Part shown: positions 45,382 through 57,371 of the stretch, piece by piece
Layout of the letters: each line of letters starts with the position of its first letter
Position numbering within the stretch: position 1 is the first letter of the stretch
Origin: Halichondria panicea
Lineage: Eukaryota > Porifera > Demospongiae > Suberitida > Halichondriidae
Assembly (NCBI RefSeq): GCF_963675165.1
Contig: NC_087384.1
Location: 4,333,182 to 4,397,181 of the forward strand
Direction: 5' to 3'
DNA: 64,000 bases
Notes under the pieces: generated by a model
What the model saw: only the letters and a program-made list of their open reading frames with translations
What the model was told of the DNA's origin: nothing
Databases searched by the model: none
Program-made: the position numbers and the translations under genes

Positions 45382-48300
45382 ATGAGCTCTCAGAGCATGT
45401 CCATAGTCCACACTCCAGAGCGGCACCCCTTAGAGGTCACAAACCTTCTACACTCGGCCAGTGTCTGCATCACAGAGTTCCCAGATGTCGTGAACCCGCA
45501 ACCCTGGGAGACGGAGTTTGGAGAGTTGTCTCAAGGACTGGGTCAGGACTATTTGTCCCCACGGAAACTGATAAAGATAACTGGAGAAAGAGACCTGAAG
45601 GGTGTGACCTACATGGACCTGACAGTGAACAGTAGTGAAAATAGTCTGGGAAACTTTGGTGAGTGGGGTTGTTGGTCTCCGTGTGAAAGCAACTTACATG
45701 TATCTATCATTACATGTACATGTATAAGGACATTTTAGGCTGTAATATTAAATAGCTCAGTCACATGTATATACCGTACTGGCGCGATTAAGCGAATGCG
45801 CCTATATATCCACAGCAAGGCACTCTGCGCTTAACAAAGAAATTATAATTAGTTGTGTAGGAACAGTGTAAGGAGTGCGCTTAACCCGGAGTATTAAACC
45901 ATTCGTGGCGCGCTAGATCATCAATGGTTCACAGGTTAAGAGAAAGTTAAGAGACATAACCTACCAAGAAGATATGGGTATGTAGTCCTGTTCTTTGATG
46001 CGTTAGTATACTACATCACGTGCGCGTGCATACATGTACATGTATGTGTTTGCTTTAAACTGACAAAACATAATTATAGTACATGTAGGTGTATCTAAAA
46101 TCGTTCTGAGGAGGATACAATTTTATAAAAGGAAAATTATATAATTCTTTATACTTGATGTACATCAGTGTCATCACTCCGCCTCCCAGGTTGCCACGTT
46201 CCTAACTTGTCCCAGCTGCGACTCAGTGGCAGTGTGGTCCCGTGTGTTCGTGACTTGGGCACTAGTCTGGGCCACCTCACCGTACTCTGGATGCCTCGCT
46301 GCAAACTGAGGGACCTTGACGGACTCCCGGCTCTGGCCAGTCTCAAAGAGCTCTACCTGGCCTTCAACGAGATCAGTGATGTGTGTCTCGTCTCAATGCT
46401 CTCCTCGCTTGAGGTGCTCGATGTTGAGAGGTGAGTTGGCACTCCTGGAGTCCTGGAAGTACCTATTATACATGCATTCATTGTACATATAGTGTACACA
46501 TACATGTATATACAAGCCACAGATCAAACAGTACATGTATGTAGGACAGTCTTCCCCTTATGATTATTAAGTCACCTTTGCAAAACAGATACAGGAATCA
46601 ATGTTACTACACATTTCTTCCTGCAGCAATGAGCTTGGTGACCTGGACCAGTTGGGTTACCTCTCCCTCTGCCCCGCCCTTTCTGTGCTCACTCTGGAGG
46701 GGAACCCCCTCTGCTCACTCCTCGCTCAACAGCAGGTACAGTAGCACTCATGCTGTAAGTGTGTTTGTACATGTTCCTTGTAGTACGTGGCATCAATGGT
46801 GTCGTGTTAAATGTTTAGAAAACAACCCGTATTTTAAAAGAGACGAGGGCATACAACGAAAATACAAGCGCTTCTCTTAGACAAATACAAGTACCAGCTA
46901 CACCCTAAGACATGTACAAGTACAAATCTGTTTAGCAATTTCGTGCCGTCCACTTCGCCTTGAACACTAGTTTCTGTGCATATTCCCTCTTCTTCTCTCT
47001 CTTTATACTCCCTTGGTGAATAATTGCCATATACATGACGATGTATAAGCAGGCAGCAGTCTAGCTACCCTCTATAATACAGCCAGTGAAATCGGTGAAT
47101 ATTGTGCCCCCTTAAAGCAGGTCTCCCTCTAATGCAGGCATGTTTAATAAACCCCAAAGTCTCCATAGCATGTGTTTCAAACCTGTGCGTGTAGTTATGC
47201 AGTCATGTGTGTTGTTGGGTGCATTCATGCTTTTGTTGGGCATGCAGACATTCACATGTGATTAATTATCTCTTCACTCACAGAAAGGCACAGAGAAGGG
47301 ATATCGTTCAGCCATCTTTGAGTCCATGCCTAACTTGAAATCCCTGGATGACAAGAAGCCAGTCTCAACGTCTGAAGATGGTCTGTCTTCCCATAGCTCT
47401 CTGTTTGTACTGAGTGAGGCTGGTATGGAGCGGGACTGGCAGCTGGTGAACGAGGGGATCAAGGGCGGGGCCGGGGTTGGGGAGCTCGATGAGCTGACAG
47501 AGGACGTGGATAGGGAGAGGACAGCTAGACCGACTACTGCTCCTCTCACACGTAGGTTTATTATTTAATGTGGATGTCAAGAATTGTTCACTTGCACAGT
47601 GGATATGCATGCAGTGAGCCAAGTTGTTTCTAAAATAACACTGGGTATAGGTCGCCGTTAGGCCAAGCAATGTTAATTGTTAGTTCTCATCAGAAAAATT
47701 GGAACGGGGGTAGGCTTTATAATTTAATGTTCATGTTGTACTAACATCACTTAGCTTTGCAACGGATTTGCTGCAGCACTAGCTCATATACAATAGTGTT
47801 AATGCACAATGCAGGTCGAGCTACAGGTAAGCTATATGTAGCTGATCAGGAGCCCTACACTGCACTGTCTAGCAATACATGGACGTTGCAGCACTAGTCA
47901 GTCACGTGACAAGGAATAAAATTTGAAGGGACGGTTTGAAGATCGTACGGAAGATGATGAGAAATATTTAGAACAATCGGCCTGGGAACGAAATAAGTGT
48001 ACATGTATAGTGGGTTATTTCGTATGGTGGAATCGTATTTTCATCTTGTAGAATCATCCAAAAATTGAAATTAATCAATCTACTGCAATCGATTCTACGT
48101 CACTATGCTGAGCTGTACAAATATTTTAAGAAAATTTCCATCAACAAAATTACCTGCTATACGGTGTACATGCATGTATATCATTGTGGGGTCTACATTA
48201 CCTCTTGGGTATTCCCAGTTAACAAGAAGCATATATAATTCTCTACTTCATTTTTCCCGGTTTGTCCGAGGTAGTGCACACCTGTATCCAGATTAGCTTG

Positions 48301-50557
48301 GCAAATTATGCTAGCATAATTTTTGGAATATAGGGATCGAGACTTCTAGCAACAAGCATAATTTGACCCTCAGAGTCTGGTAGACCTAATTTCAGTATTG
48401 TAGCTATAGATAGACATCTATTATAATAGATCTGTACTGTAAGCACTAGCCACTAAGCATGGAGGAGTATTTTCTCTTTCGGCACAGAGGATTATTTTTA
48501 TAATACTACTCTTCGGTCCCGGGCCGATTTTTTTTTAAGTTGAAAAATACTAGCTAGAGACAACGAGGCTGGGAACAAGGCTACCAATACAACTACAAAT
48601 AAATTGTCTTTTCGTTGATGTCTTTAATGGAATAATGGGTACACCAAACTGAGGCTGACTTTTTGAGAATAGTCAAAAAGAATAATAGGTAAAAAAAAGT
48701 ATAATTTGCCAAGGCCTAATCCAGATATTGATCGATGTACATTGTACATGTATAGGTACGTACGTAGTCATTCAATTTGTTATTATTTCCAGGAGGTAGA
48801 CAGTCGACCACGCCCTCTCCCCCGGCCCTCCCCTCACAGGACGACAGTAGCGAGCTGACACACGGTGAGACACTGACTATAGTTGTAGACTTATAGTATA
48901 GCAATAAGTTATGGGCAATAAAATTCGTGTTTGAGTACCAGAACATTATTATAATAATTATGGCTTAAACCCATCAATATGCCCATAGACAACGCCTCTG
49001 ATATTGTAAGTACACATGTATGGTTTCTTTAATATGTTGTTCCGTAAGGTGATTTACACATGTACATTAATGTGGACATGACACATACCAACATGCTTAC
49101 ATGCACACTAGCTGCCATGTGCAATTTTCTAAGCAACCTTGAGCGCAATATTGCACATGTACAGTACATACATGACTGAGTATCTTGTGCATTCCATTCC
49201 ATGGGGTGCAGGCTTGGTGCAAGTGATCTGTGGTAACCCCGTGAGAGCCCTGAGACAACGCAAAAAACAGACCCTCTCCAGTCAATCTACAGTCACTGAC
49301 ACATTCTCACCCTCCCACGAGCAGCAGCTGTTGGCACGAGTCCACGGATGGAGACTAGAGTGAGTGGGCGTATACGTTACCTACATGTGCATCGCCATGG
49401 TCTCCATGGATACTGGTAGCACAAGTATAGACTGGTGTATATTGTATGCGCGTGCACTGTGGTGGATCTTCCAATAAACATATTACACCTGTTCCATGTG
49501 TAATCTGTGACTCCCTACTTGAAGGACATGATATTATTTGCAAGCTACAACCTCAGAAGAAATTTTTTGCGGTTTTAATACGGTAGATCCAGCTCTCTGA
49601 AGCACGGTCACCTCGATATATCGGTCGTTTCATTTGGCATGGATTGCTAGCTTGATCGATCTTTACTGCACAAACCTCGCCCTGAAATGCAGCTTTCTGG
49701 ATACTGGGTCAGTTCTGGTTGCCCCAAAACTAGGTTTTTGTACATTTATATAACGGCCAGATATGAACAAGATAAAATAGAGAACATACATGTGTTTTGT
49801 CATTATCCTCGAGACAGAACTGCATAATTAGTCATTAGATTCGAGGTAGGTCGCTTTTTAGCCACGGTTATTTTCTGAAATGCAGCCACTTTGCTATTCC
49901 GGCCAAACTGCACTGTCCCCAAGGGTGACCGGATTAACGAGCTAGAGTCTACTGTATTCGCGCTTCAATGCCGGGAATCACACCCACCAAGAGCTTTGCA
50001 TGTGGTGCGTGGGAGTTTCTCCAAGTTAAAATTTTCTCGTTAACTGCTCTGCCCTCAAATCGAAAACACAAAATTTTGCAACCTCACAAGCATTTCCTGC
50101 TATACAGTATAGATTATACATAATTATATAGTGCCTTATGTGTATCCTACATGTAAGTGTAACCATAATTATATAGTGCCCTATGTGTATCCTACATGTA
50201 AGTGTAACCATAATTATACAACCAACGTAATGTATGTTCCTAACCTTAATTATGTACAATGTAATATAACTTCACCTGTACACACACACACACAGTGCCA
50301 TCAGCGAAGACAACACAGGAAACATTATACAACCAGCTCAGCAACCCGATCACTCTACCATTTCCCCTAGACTACCCACCCCTCCCAAAGCCACACCCAC
50401 CTCCCATTCACTACCACCGCGCCCCCAAACAGTAGCTGATTTCAGACAGCGCAGATATCGAAAAAGTTCTACTGAGCGAACATTCTCTCAAGAGCCAAGA
50501 GCCAGCAAAGGACTCAATCACAAAACCGCTGGTGACAATGTGGACACTATCTCTTAG
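45382..50557 (+). CDS. LRRC56: Leucine-rich repeat-containing protein 56
   Basis: Seven exons, 45382-45658, 46190-46430, 46627-46735, 47284-47551, 48793-48864, 49212-49359 and 50296-50557, join in phase to 458 residues. LRRC56 is a cilium-associated protein linked to intraflagellar transport and dynein-arm delivery. The match to the vertebrate protein is clear: ENSLGNFG, the block LSQLRLSG...RDLGTSLGHLTVLW, LKELYLAFNEISD, LCPALSVLTLEGNPL, then the C-terminal signature QVICGNPVRALRQRK. The LRRs fall at about 90-200. The start is the first in-frame ATG of the first exon; a splice acceptor-like AG lies just upstream, so an extra 5' exon is possible. Introns contain MITEs and ACATGTA repeats. Confidence 0.92.
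48003..48166. mobile_element. MITE, TACCGTATAGCGGG family (in LRRC56 intron 4)
   Basis: TATAGTGGGTTATTTCG at the left and AAAATTACCTGCTATACGGTG at the right are diverged inverted ends. Confidence 0.65.
49581..49954. mobile_element. pogo/Tigger-like MITE (in LRRC56 intron 6)
   Basis: CGGTAGATCCAGCTCTCTGAAG at the left and GGATTAACGAGCTAGAGTCTACTG at the right are diverged inverted ends, each next to TA. It contains a GCACTGTCCCCAAGGGTGACCGG block similar, inverted, to the 14056 element. Confidence 0.6.
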
Positions 50558-50559
50558 CC

Positions 50560-51415
50560 TATAATTATACACACGTGTTGTTTCTATATTTGTAATGTAC
50601 GTGTATTTGTGTATTTGTTTGTGATGGTTGTATTATACATGTATAAATTGACAAATTTATGGTATGATTTTCACAAAAAGCTCTGTAATATAAATGTATG
50701 TACATGTAGTATGTATGTACATGTAGTACAATTAATCATGTGCTCGCACTGCTCGGTGAATACTAGTTACCACGATAATATCTATATATAGTCTATTGCT
50801 AAGCAACAATCTATAAGCCATAAGTACGTGTACATCCGTGGCATGGCACCACACTGTCTGATGAAGCCAGTTTCTGTCTATAGTGTAAACATGGACTGAA
50901 TCAGCTAGCTATATATAGCTCTTGCAAGCTATAGTGTACGTATGCACAGAGCCAAAATAATACCACTGAAATGGCTATGAATAATTCTACTGAACAGGCA
51001 TGCAATCATGACGGAGCATTTTTGAAACATAATTATAGTTATTCAGACTGCAACAGGGTGGGGGGGGGGGGGGGGGGGGACACTTCTTATATTCAATCAA
51101 CTTCATGAATGTTTTTATATAGGTCTTCAATATTCACACAAGTATTTAAAATTTAATTTTAAAAGTATATGGGATATCACAATATGTCACAATTGTCAGT
51201 AGCAATATCAGGGCCTGGGGTGAGCAAAAAAATAAAGCACGCACTGCATGGCTAAAGACATAATGAAGTCATGATTCCATAAAAAAACAAGAAGTGGATT
51301 GTGATGTCTAACATCTTGACATTTGGCGACACATTACAACCACAAACTAACACGAACTAAGCGCACTTTCTTGTGTCTCACACACTCAACACAGAACACA
51401 GTGACCTAGCTCCCT
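50560..51415. other. Spacer between convergent LRRC56 and the oxidoreductase, with a long poly-G tract
   Basis: No gene is seen. A run of about 20 G (51059-51079) is the longest in the window. The rest is A+T-rich 3' flanking sequence. Confidence 0.5.
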
Positions 51416-51420
51416 CAAGA

Positions 51421-53541
51421 CTACAGCTTGCTATTGGGAGCAGTCAGACAATCAGCTAGGTGCATAGCCAGTGCAGTCATGGCACAGGTTGGATTCCAAG
51501 ACCCAGCAGTTGGCCACAGAGCACCACCAGTAAGGTACACATTGTCCATACCACGCACGGTATAGTCAAGACTCACAGGAGAGCTAGCATCATTACTTAT
51601 CCACATGGTAGAGGCTGGGTGCACTAAAGACTTGTGCTGGATTTGATCTTTTGGAGGACGACCTTCTTGCCATTTCCTAAAGTCAGAGTTCCAATATTCG
51701 ATTTGGTTAGGACTCAAATGTTCTAAGACCTGAAAAGTTGTTCGATCCATGGTATCCCAGAGTTCTTTGTCAGTGTCATTGGCCGTGAAGTGGAGAAATT
51801 GTTGGCCGGTTGTTTCATCAAGATAAAACTGATTATTTGGGTTATTGTGGTCGACCTGACCAAGAGTTGCACAAACAAAGACAATGTGATTGTGGCAAGT
51901 TTCAATCATTTCGTCCTTCGGTGTTTTGAGCAAATGACGCATTTTGTCCAAATTTGGTTTCTCGTTACCGGCAATGGACACGGCGTTAAGCTGTATATGA
52001 AACTGATGTCTAGATTTCTCACTTACACCAGCAATATAAAAAGCAGCCAATTCAAGATGTTCGGGAAGAGGGTCAAGAGCAAACGCAGCATAATTTCCTT
52101 CACACGGCACACGAGCAAAGATATACGTAGCAAAGTGACCAGTGAAACGTGTTCCAATACCGTGAACAGCAGGAGACAGAGAATTGAGAGTGAGAATTGT
52201 CGAAGGTAGGGTACTCATTGCTAGGATGAGTTTAGCTTGACCGAGGGGAAGTGTTCCTTTGCTAGTGACTAGTCCAGATGCTTTATCTTGATCCATTATG
52301 ATTTTAGACACTTCGCATTCTGTTAACAGCTTCACATTATCGAATTTCTTTATTTTTGCTCTGAGGGAATCTACCACAGAAAATTTTTGGTGGCTGCCAT
52401 ACCTGCAGGAAAGAAAGTTGTTATAGACACTTGTGGCGAACACAATAGTACAAGTACCAAGAATATTATTACAATGCACAGTTCTTTAATAGTGTAGTTC
52501 CTGGGAAGAATACCGTATAGCGCGAAATTTTCGAGGGGCTTAATTTTCGTGGATTTCGTGGGTTAGCAATCCTACACGAAAATTAAGTCCACGAAAATCG
52601 TTCTTTACCTGCTATAACGTGCAAGATTTAAAGGCGTGGCTTCCGGAAAGCAGTCATTCCGCGAACATTGTGCAACGAAAATACTTTTAGAGGCCAATCC
52701 ACGAAATATAAGTGCCTCGAAAATTTCGCGCTATACGGTATATACTTCCACAGTGCATGGTAATTACAGAGTAGTGAGCGGGGAAATACACATTGTTTAC
52801 TAAGCAAATTACCTGATAAGCCCGATAAAAATAGTACAAATGCAAAAATAGCAGTAATAAAACTCACTCTGAGTTCCTCTCAACAAGTGCAAGTGGAGCA
52901 TTCTCAACTCTTGTTATTGCCGTAAATTTATGCAAAGGCTGCAGTTGCAAAAAAAGGACCTCTTGAAGTCGGTTGAACTGATCTCCTTTAATTTTATCCA
53001 CATTTTTAACACTCAAGAGCTCTTTGGCACGAGGAAAATAATCATCTAGCAGCTTGATCACTGTTCCGGGCCATCCAGTCATTTCTTCTCTGGTGGGCTT
53101 TGGACACCAAGCTTTCCAAAAACTAGATCGTCCACCCACATAGCAATTCACTCCTCGTACTTCTTTGATAATACCATTTTCATCCGCTGTCTTAAACTTC
53201 CAAGATTGTTCCTCCGTCTTTTTTTCTTTTTCCCCTAAGTCAGCTGGACTGAGGCTCTCAATATCAGAACAATAGGAACCTTTCTCGATTATCAGCATTT
53301 TAGCGGTACAGTTATTCTTCAGTAGTTGCTCCACAAAACCGAGGGCACAAAATGAAGACCCAATAACAATATAGTCAAAATCCTCAGAAATGCAGTCGTT
53401 AAAACCAGACACGGTAGGTTTAATACTAACAGAGGTACTACTAGTCGCCATAGCGTATTCAGCTAGACACTTTCTAAGTAAACTTTCTAAATAGCTGCTT
53501 GATGTGGTTTTAAAGCACAAATAATCATTACTTGTGGTCAA
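51421..53541 (-). CDS. GMC / pyranose-oxidase-like FAD oxidoreductase
   Basis: Two exons (53541-52868 and 52402-51421) join in phase to 551 residues, normal for GMC oxidoreductases, which oxidise sugars or alcohols with FAD. The N-terminal FAD fold has DYIVIGSSFCALGFVEQL, a variant of the usual GxGxxG with serines, and IIEKG. GGRSSFWKAWCPKP resembles the flavin-proximal loop of pyranose oxidases. The C-terminus has VHPASTMW and LTGGALWPTAGSWNPTCAMTALA, the His/Asn active-site block. A second methionine at residue 31 (MATSSTSV) is an alternative start. The intron holds a TACCG-family MITE (52511-52740). The substrate cannot be told. The gene is patchy in animals by my recollection, so acquisition from microbes is a possibility, not shown here. 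Confidence 0.85.
52511..52740. mobile_element. MITE, TACCGTATAGCGCG variant (oxidoreductase intron)
   Basis: Inverted ends TACCGTATAGCGCGAAATTTTCG and CGAAAATTTCGCGCTATACGGTA are perfect over about 23 bp. An inner CGTGGATTTCGTGG...CCACGAAAAT repeat adds further symmetry. It takes up about half of the only intron. Confidence 0.88.
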
Positions 53542-53544
53542 GTT

Positions 53545-54340
53545 TAGGCCAGGCTCTTATATACCAGCTCAGACTAATGTTATTCATTGTTTCTGGTGTG
53601 AGAGTTTCTAATAAACACATGATACGGGTATAAATGCTGCGTGTATACAAGAGATATTCATACATTCAAAAAAGTTGTTATTCATACATTCAAAAGTACA
53701 CATGTTTAAATTGTACTGGGAAATACCAGGGACCTTGTGACTAAAGGGGCTTTACCAGGGGACTACATTCCTGCAGTAGGGAATTATATGCTTCCTGGTA
53801 ACTGGGAATACCCAGAGTTAGGTTTATACCCTATCCCATATATACCAGGGTAAACCCAGGGCATATAGGGAGTGATTAGTTTCTGGGGAATATACTACAT
53901 GTATGTGCAGTTTAGGGAGTTACTGGTTGTTGGCAACAAAGACCCAAGATACCAGGGTAAAGTCAGTTACCTTGGGAAAGGCTACAAACCTACCATGTTG
54001 CCTTAGGGAATTATGGTTATTTAAGGGCACATACATGTACTTGAATTAATATGCAAGTAGAATAACGCTATAAGTAAACATTGTAAGGTACCTAAATAAA
54101 CGCACTCAAATCAAAATATACAAACGGGTAGTACACAACACATGCAACCCCGTTAGTGTACATATATGTATTGCATGCATGTACTAGTCTGAGAGTACTA
54201 ACAGTCCTGTAGTTTTTATTGGTGCCATAATATCAAGTCAACTAAGCCCCATACGATTGCTTGCTACAATTCTTTCAATAATAGTATTGTAAATAACAGA
54301 GACTTCCAGAAATACAGTAAGTAGCTAAAACACAAGTTTC
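53545..54340. other. Spacer between the oxidoreductase and TP53RK
   Basis: No gene. It contains a diffuse run of TACCAGGG-like motifs (53720-53960), including CCAGGGACC, CCAGGGGAC and CCAGGGTAA, of unknown meaning. Confidence 0.45.
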
Positions 54341-54345
54341 AACTG

Positions 54346-55026
54346 TCACCCTACCATTGTTCTCTTCCTTCCTCTCATTCTCACCTCGTCTAGCTTGGCA
54401 ATGACTGCTCGCGAGTTGTCCATTTTCTCACTGTAACTCTCCAGTAGTGCTTTGAACAGCAACTCTGTGTTCGGGTGGGTGCTTAGAAACGCTCTTTCCA
54501 GGACGTACAAATCCACTCCTTTATCTTCAGTGAGAGTAGACACGGAACTGAGACCAAAATCGATTAGTGTGAGTTCTTTCTGGGCTGGGTCATATATCAT
54601 ATTGGATGTTGTCAAATCTCCATGAATGAGATCAAAATTATGCATCATTGCTATAATGCTCCCTACTATTGACACTGCTTCGTACAGTGCAGAACTGTCT
54701 TTGTCCATATCCAGTTGGCGTATGTAATCCCTGAGAGTCATACCATCTACGATGCACTCCATAAAGATGAGACGCTTGTTGAAATCAACGTGGTACACAG
54801 CAGGTGCCCTTACACCCCCTCTCCGACATCGAGCAATTGAACGAACCTCTTGACTCATTCGCTTCTGAGTTAGTTTCTTGTCCAGGGCTGGTACACGATA
54901 TGATTTAACAAATCGTTCTTTAACGATGGTGGGCTTTCCAAAAAATGTGGTTCGATAAATTTTACCTTCTGCACCTTGCTTTACGAGCTCCCATTCCGGA
55001 TGAAGTCGCTCTGAACCTACAGCCAT
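54346..55026 (-). CDS. TP53RK: TP53-regulating kinase / Bud32 (KEOPS complex kinase)
   Basis: A single exon of 226 residues, the usual length. Bud32 is an atypical small protein kinase and the ATPase of the KEOPS complex, which makes the t6A base in ANN-decoding tRNAs. Visible motifs: nucleotide loop KQGAEGKIYRT, VK at 35-36, LIHGDLTTSNM with the catalytic Asp at 137, IDFGLS with the metal-binding Asp at 156, and the basic C-terminus RGRKRTMVG. The ATG at 55026 gives the family's standard N-terminus. The start codons of this gene and the methyltransferase are 195 bp apart, so they share a bidirectional promoter. Confidence 0.95.
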   Translation of the reverse strand: MAVGSERLHPEWELVKQGAEGKIYRTTFFGKPTIVKERFVKSYRVPALDKKLTQKRMSQEVRSIARCRRGGVRAPAVYHVDFNKRLIFMECIVDGMTLRDYIRQLDMDKDSSALYEAVSIVGSIIAMMHNFDLIHGDLTTSNMIYDPAQKELTLIDFGLSSVSTLTEDKGVDLYVLERAFLSTHPNTELLFKALLESYSEKMDNSRAVIAKLDEVRMRGRKRTMVG

Positions 55027-55221
55027 CTAATGGTGCCCAGGGAATGAAAGACATGGAATTAGCTACCAAGAATACAAAACATTAATTAGGTACCTGCTCA
55101 ATGTGATATGTCACTGTAGTCTCGGGTCCACGCCGCGCCTTTCGGAATCGTAATGTCATGAGACATCTTTACCAAACCAAACTTCCTGATCTCTTTCGTT
55201 TACGGTAAAGATCGCATTCAT
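55027..55221. promoter_or_regulatory. Bidirectional promoter region, TP53RK / methyltransferase
   Basis: Two start codons face away from each other across 195 bp. The segment has a locally G+C-rich patch (GGGTCCACGCCGCGCC) and no TATA box that I can place. The function is inferred from the arrangement. Confidence 0.5.
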
Positions 55222-56166
55222 GTGATGCATAGTTTTGACACAAATAACTGCATGCAACACTTTTGGTCTATAACTTTTGGTCTCCTCAGATTAATATTCA
55301 CCCTCACCCAAAAGTGGAACAAGGTATTGTTGTGGAGAAAGACAATAATGAAACGCCTAGCTACCTTAGCCAAGCTGTCAGTGAGGAAACCTCACACATC
55401 CCAACTGACACAAGCAGGAAACTATGAATGTTTCAGCCAGTATCAAAAGTATGCAGGGATGCAGCTGATCAAAAAGCTCAAAATAAAGTCGGGAAGCACT
55501 GTTCTTGACCTGGGATGTGGTACAGGCTCACTTGCAAAGGTACTGTCAACACAAGTTGGGGCTAATGGAAGAGTGATCGCTGTTGACCCAGATGAGGAGC
55601 GATTGGAGATTGCAGTGCAAAAATACTCATCTGCAAATATCGAATTTATTAAAGCCAATGACAAAAGTTTTCCACTTGGAAATTACGATGTTGTGTTCTG
55701 CAATGATAGCATACAGTGGATCAGAGATAAGGAAGGACTGTACAGACGTGTGTATCAAAATCTTTTACCTGGTGGCTGCTTTGCAATCTCAACTCCTGAC
55801 ACTAGCTTCCCGATTCCACACATAGGGAAAAAGTTGTTTGACAATCTGCTTAGCCCAGGTTTTCTTCCCCGAATGAACAAGCAAGTCATGACCTACCTCA
55901 GTGCCAATGACTACAAGCACATGGCAGATAATACCGGGTTCCAGATTACCTCCATGACATCGGAGAACATTGCACTGTATTGGACAGACCTTGACCACTA
56001 TATCGATGCAATGTACGGCTGGTTTGGAGGAGAATTTGACCCGTCTCAGCTTCATGAAAATGCTCTTAACCAGCTAAGAAAGGAAAGTGGTTATGCCCCA
56101 ATCAGTTTACCTGAGCCTATAAAGAAACTGGAGTTTGTTCTAAGTAAATTTCTAGATCTAGTCTAA
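55222..56166 (+). CDS. Class I SAM-dependent methyltransferase
   Basis: A single exon, up to 314 residues. The Rossmann methyltransferase motifs are VLDLGCGTG at 94-102 (motif I), VIAVDPDEERLEIA (post-I acidic residue), YDVVFCNDSIQWI (motif II) and LLPGGCFAIST (motif III), so it binds S-adenosylmethionine. The layout resembles the Methyltransf_11/25 group, including juvenile-hormone-acid-methyltransferase-like animal proteins. The substrate cannot be told. The first ATG (55222) gives a long hydrophobic then basic N-terminus. Starting at residue 43 (MKRLATLAKLSVRK, position 55348) would leave an amphipathic mitochondrial-type leader, and I consider that start equally likely. Confidence 0.88.
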   Translation: MMHSFDTNNCMQHFWSITFGLLRLIFTLTQKWNKVLLWRKTIMKRLATLAKLSVRKPHTSQLTQAGNYECFSQYQKYAGMQLIKKLKIKSGSTVLDLGCGTGSLAKVLSTQVGANGRVIAVDPDEERLEIAVQKYSSANIEFIKANDKSFPLGNYDVVFCNDSIQWIRDKEGLYRRVYQNLLPGGCFAISTPDTSFPIPHIGKKLFDNLLSPGFLPRMNKQVMTYLSANDYKHMADNTGFQITSMTSENIALYWTDLDHYIDAMYGWFGGEFDPSQLHENALNQLRKESGYAPISLPEPIKKLEFVLSKFLDLV

Positions 56167-57370
56167 TATCACCCTTACAAAACATAGAATACCAAGAGTA
56201 GCTAGATAAGAGCTCTTAGAACTCTTGCCTATAGATATACATGTGTGTATGATTTACATGCATGTAGTCTTTACAATGATCATGTATATATAGTTATAAT
56301 TATTATTGTCTGCATATATATATAGTAAAATTTGCATTTTACGTTTATACTAAGGGTTGCTAGGATAAAGCTGTTGTGTATAAACTACAAGTATTATAAG
56401 TCAATAATTATACATCCATAATAATTGCAGTTGACATAGGTTTCATTGCAGAATTTAATGTGTGTACATGTTTACTTATCGGCATGGTAATTAAATGAGT
56501 ACGCATGCAATGCCATGCTCTGAGAATAACTAGTTTGTACTGGTTGCATTGGGTATTACCAGGAATACATGAAGATGCACTTCTGGTATTACCCAACAAA
56601 AACATGAAAATTACCTGATACATGTACATGTATACGAGGGTGCATTCTACGCTACAAGTACATGTATAATAGCTTTGATAATTATGGAGGCACAACTTTA
56701 TTACGGTAATAAAGTTGTGCCTCCATAATTATCAAAGGTAAATGGTACATGCATGACATGTACTTGTAGCGTAGAATGCACCCCCGTACACATGCATGTA
56801 CATTCATCAGGTAAATTTCGTGGGATAAAAGACTCTTAATTTTTGTTTGATTTCATTGCATGCGTTCCAGTAAACCACACCTACGTTTTGTGGGGGAAAA
56901 TTTTGTAGGTGTCAGCTTGCCAACGAAAATATGAATATTTACCCCCCCCCCCCCGCTCAGTAATACTGAGGGAATTATAAGGCGAGGAGGAATCTCGATT
57001 CAAGATGTGATGCATGCTTACCTAAGCATTGTAGATCCACAATTATAATTGCGTCGATTACTGCTACTGAGTATAGAAGCCATATAGATATCAAAGATGC
57101 CCGTATATTTTTCGTTATAAAATTTTATGCAGAGCATGAGGTGCATACCAAGTATATGTATTACAACTATCAGCTGAGAGCTAATACTAAGATAGACCAC
57201 ATGCCAGCCAGTCTCCAAGGAACCTCTAACTGTGTACAAAATCTTCAAATGTATCTATAATAATTGATTTTGGTACCCTCACGTCAGACACCATGGTAAG
57301 AATAACTTAATAATTGGAGACAATTCAAATCCATCATAAATTCAAGAAAACGAAAGCAGTACATAGGCTA
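56167..57370. other. Spacer between the methyltransferase and RPL6
   Basis: No gene. It contains the loop-free palindrome at 56611-56818, an imperfect MITE-like segment ending in a poly-C run (56941-56954), and A+T-rich sequence with many TACATGTA motifs. Confidence 0.5.
56611..56818. repeat. Long near-perfect palindrome without a loop
   Basis: The arm ATTACCTGATACATGTACAT...GGAGGCACAACTTTATTAC meets its inverted copy at TTACGGTAAT (about 56704). The arms are about 100 bp each, with the innermost 40 bp perfect and small differences outward (CGAGGGTGC against GCACCCCCG). It would form a cruciform. It is probably a foldback MITE of recent origin. Confidence 0.85.
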
Positions 57371-57371
57371 A

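Noticed and set aside
45261-45635. Alternative long frame over LRRC56 exon 1
   Set aside because: Out of frame with the LRR exons; the frame from 45382 gives the conserved NSLGNFG and joins in phase.
48989-49005. 17-base micro-exon between LRRC56 exons 5 and 6 with good AG/GT borders
   Set aside because: Joining exon 5 directly to 49212 keeps the frame and gives LTHGLVQVICGNP, which matches the vertebrate protein without extra residues.
50131-50370. Plus-strand frame of short repeated peptides
   Set aside because: It is a tandem repeat of ATTATATAGTGCC...TAAGTGTAACC in an LRRC56 intron, not coding.
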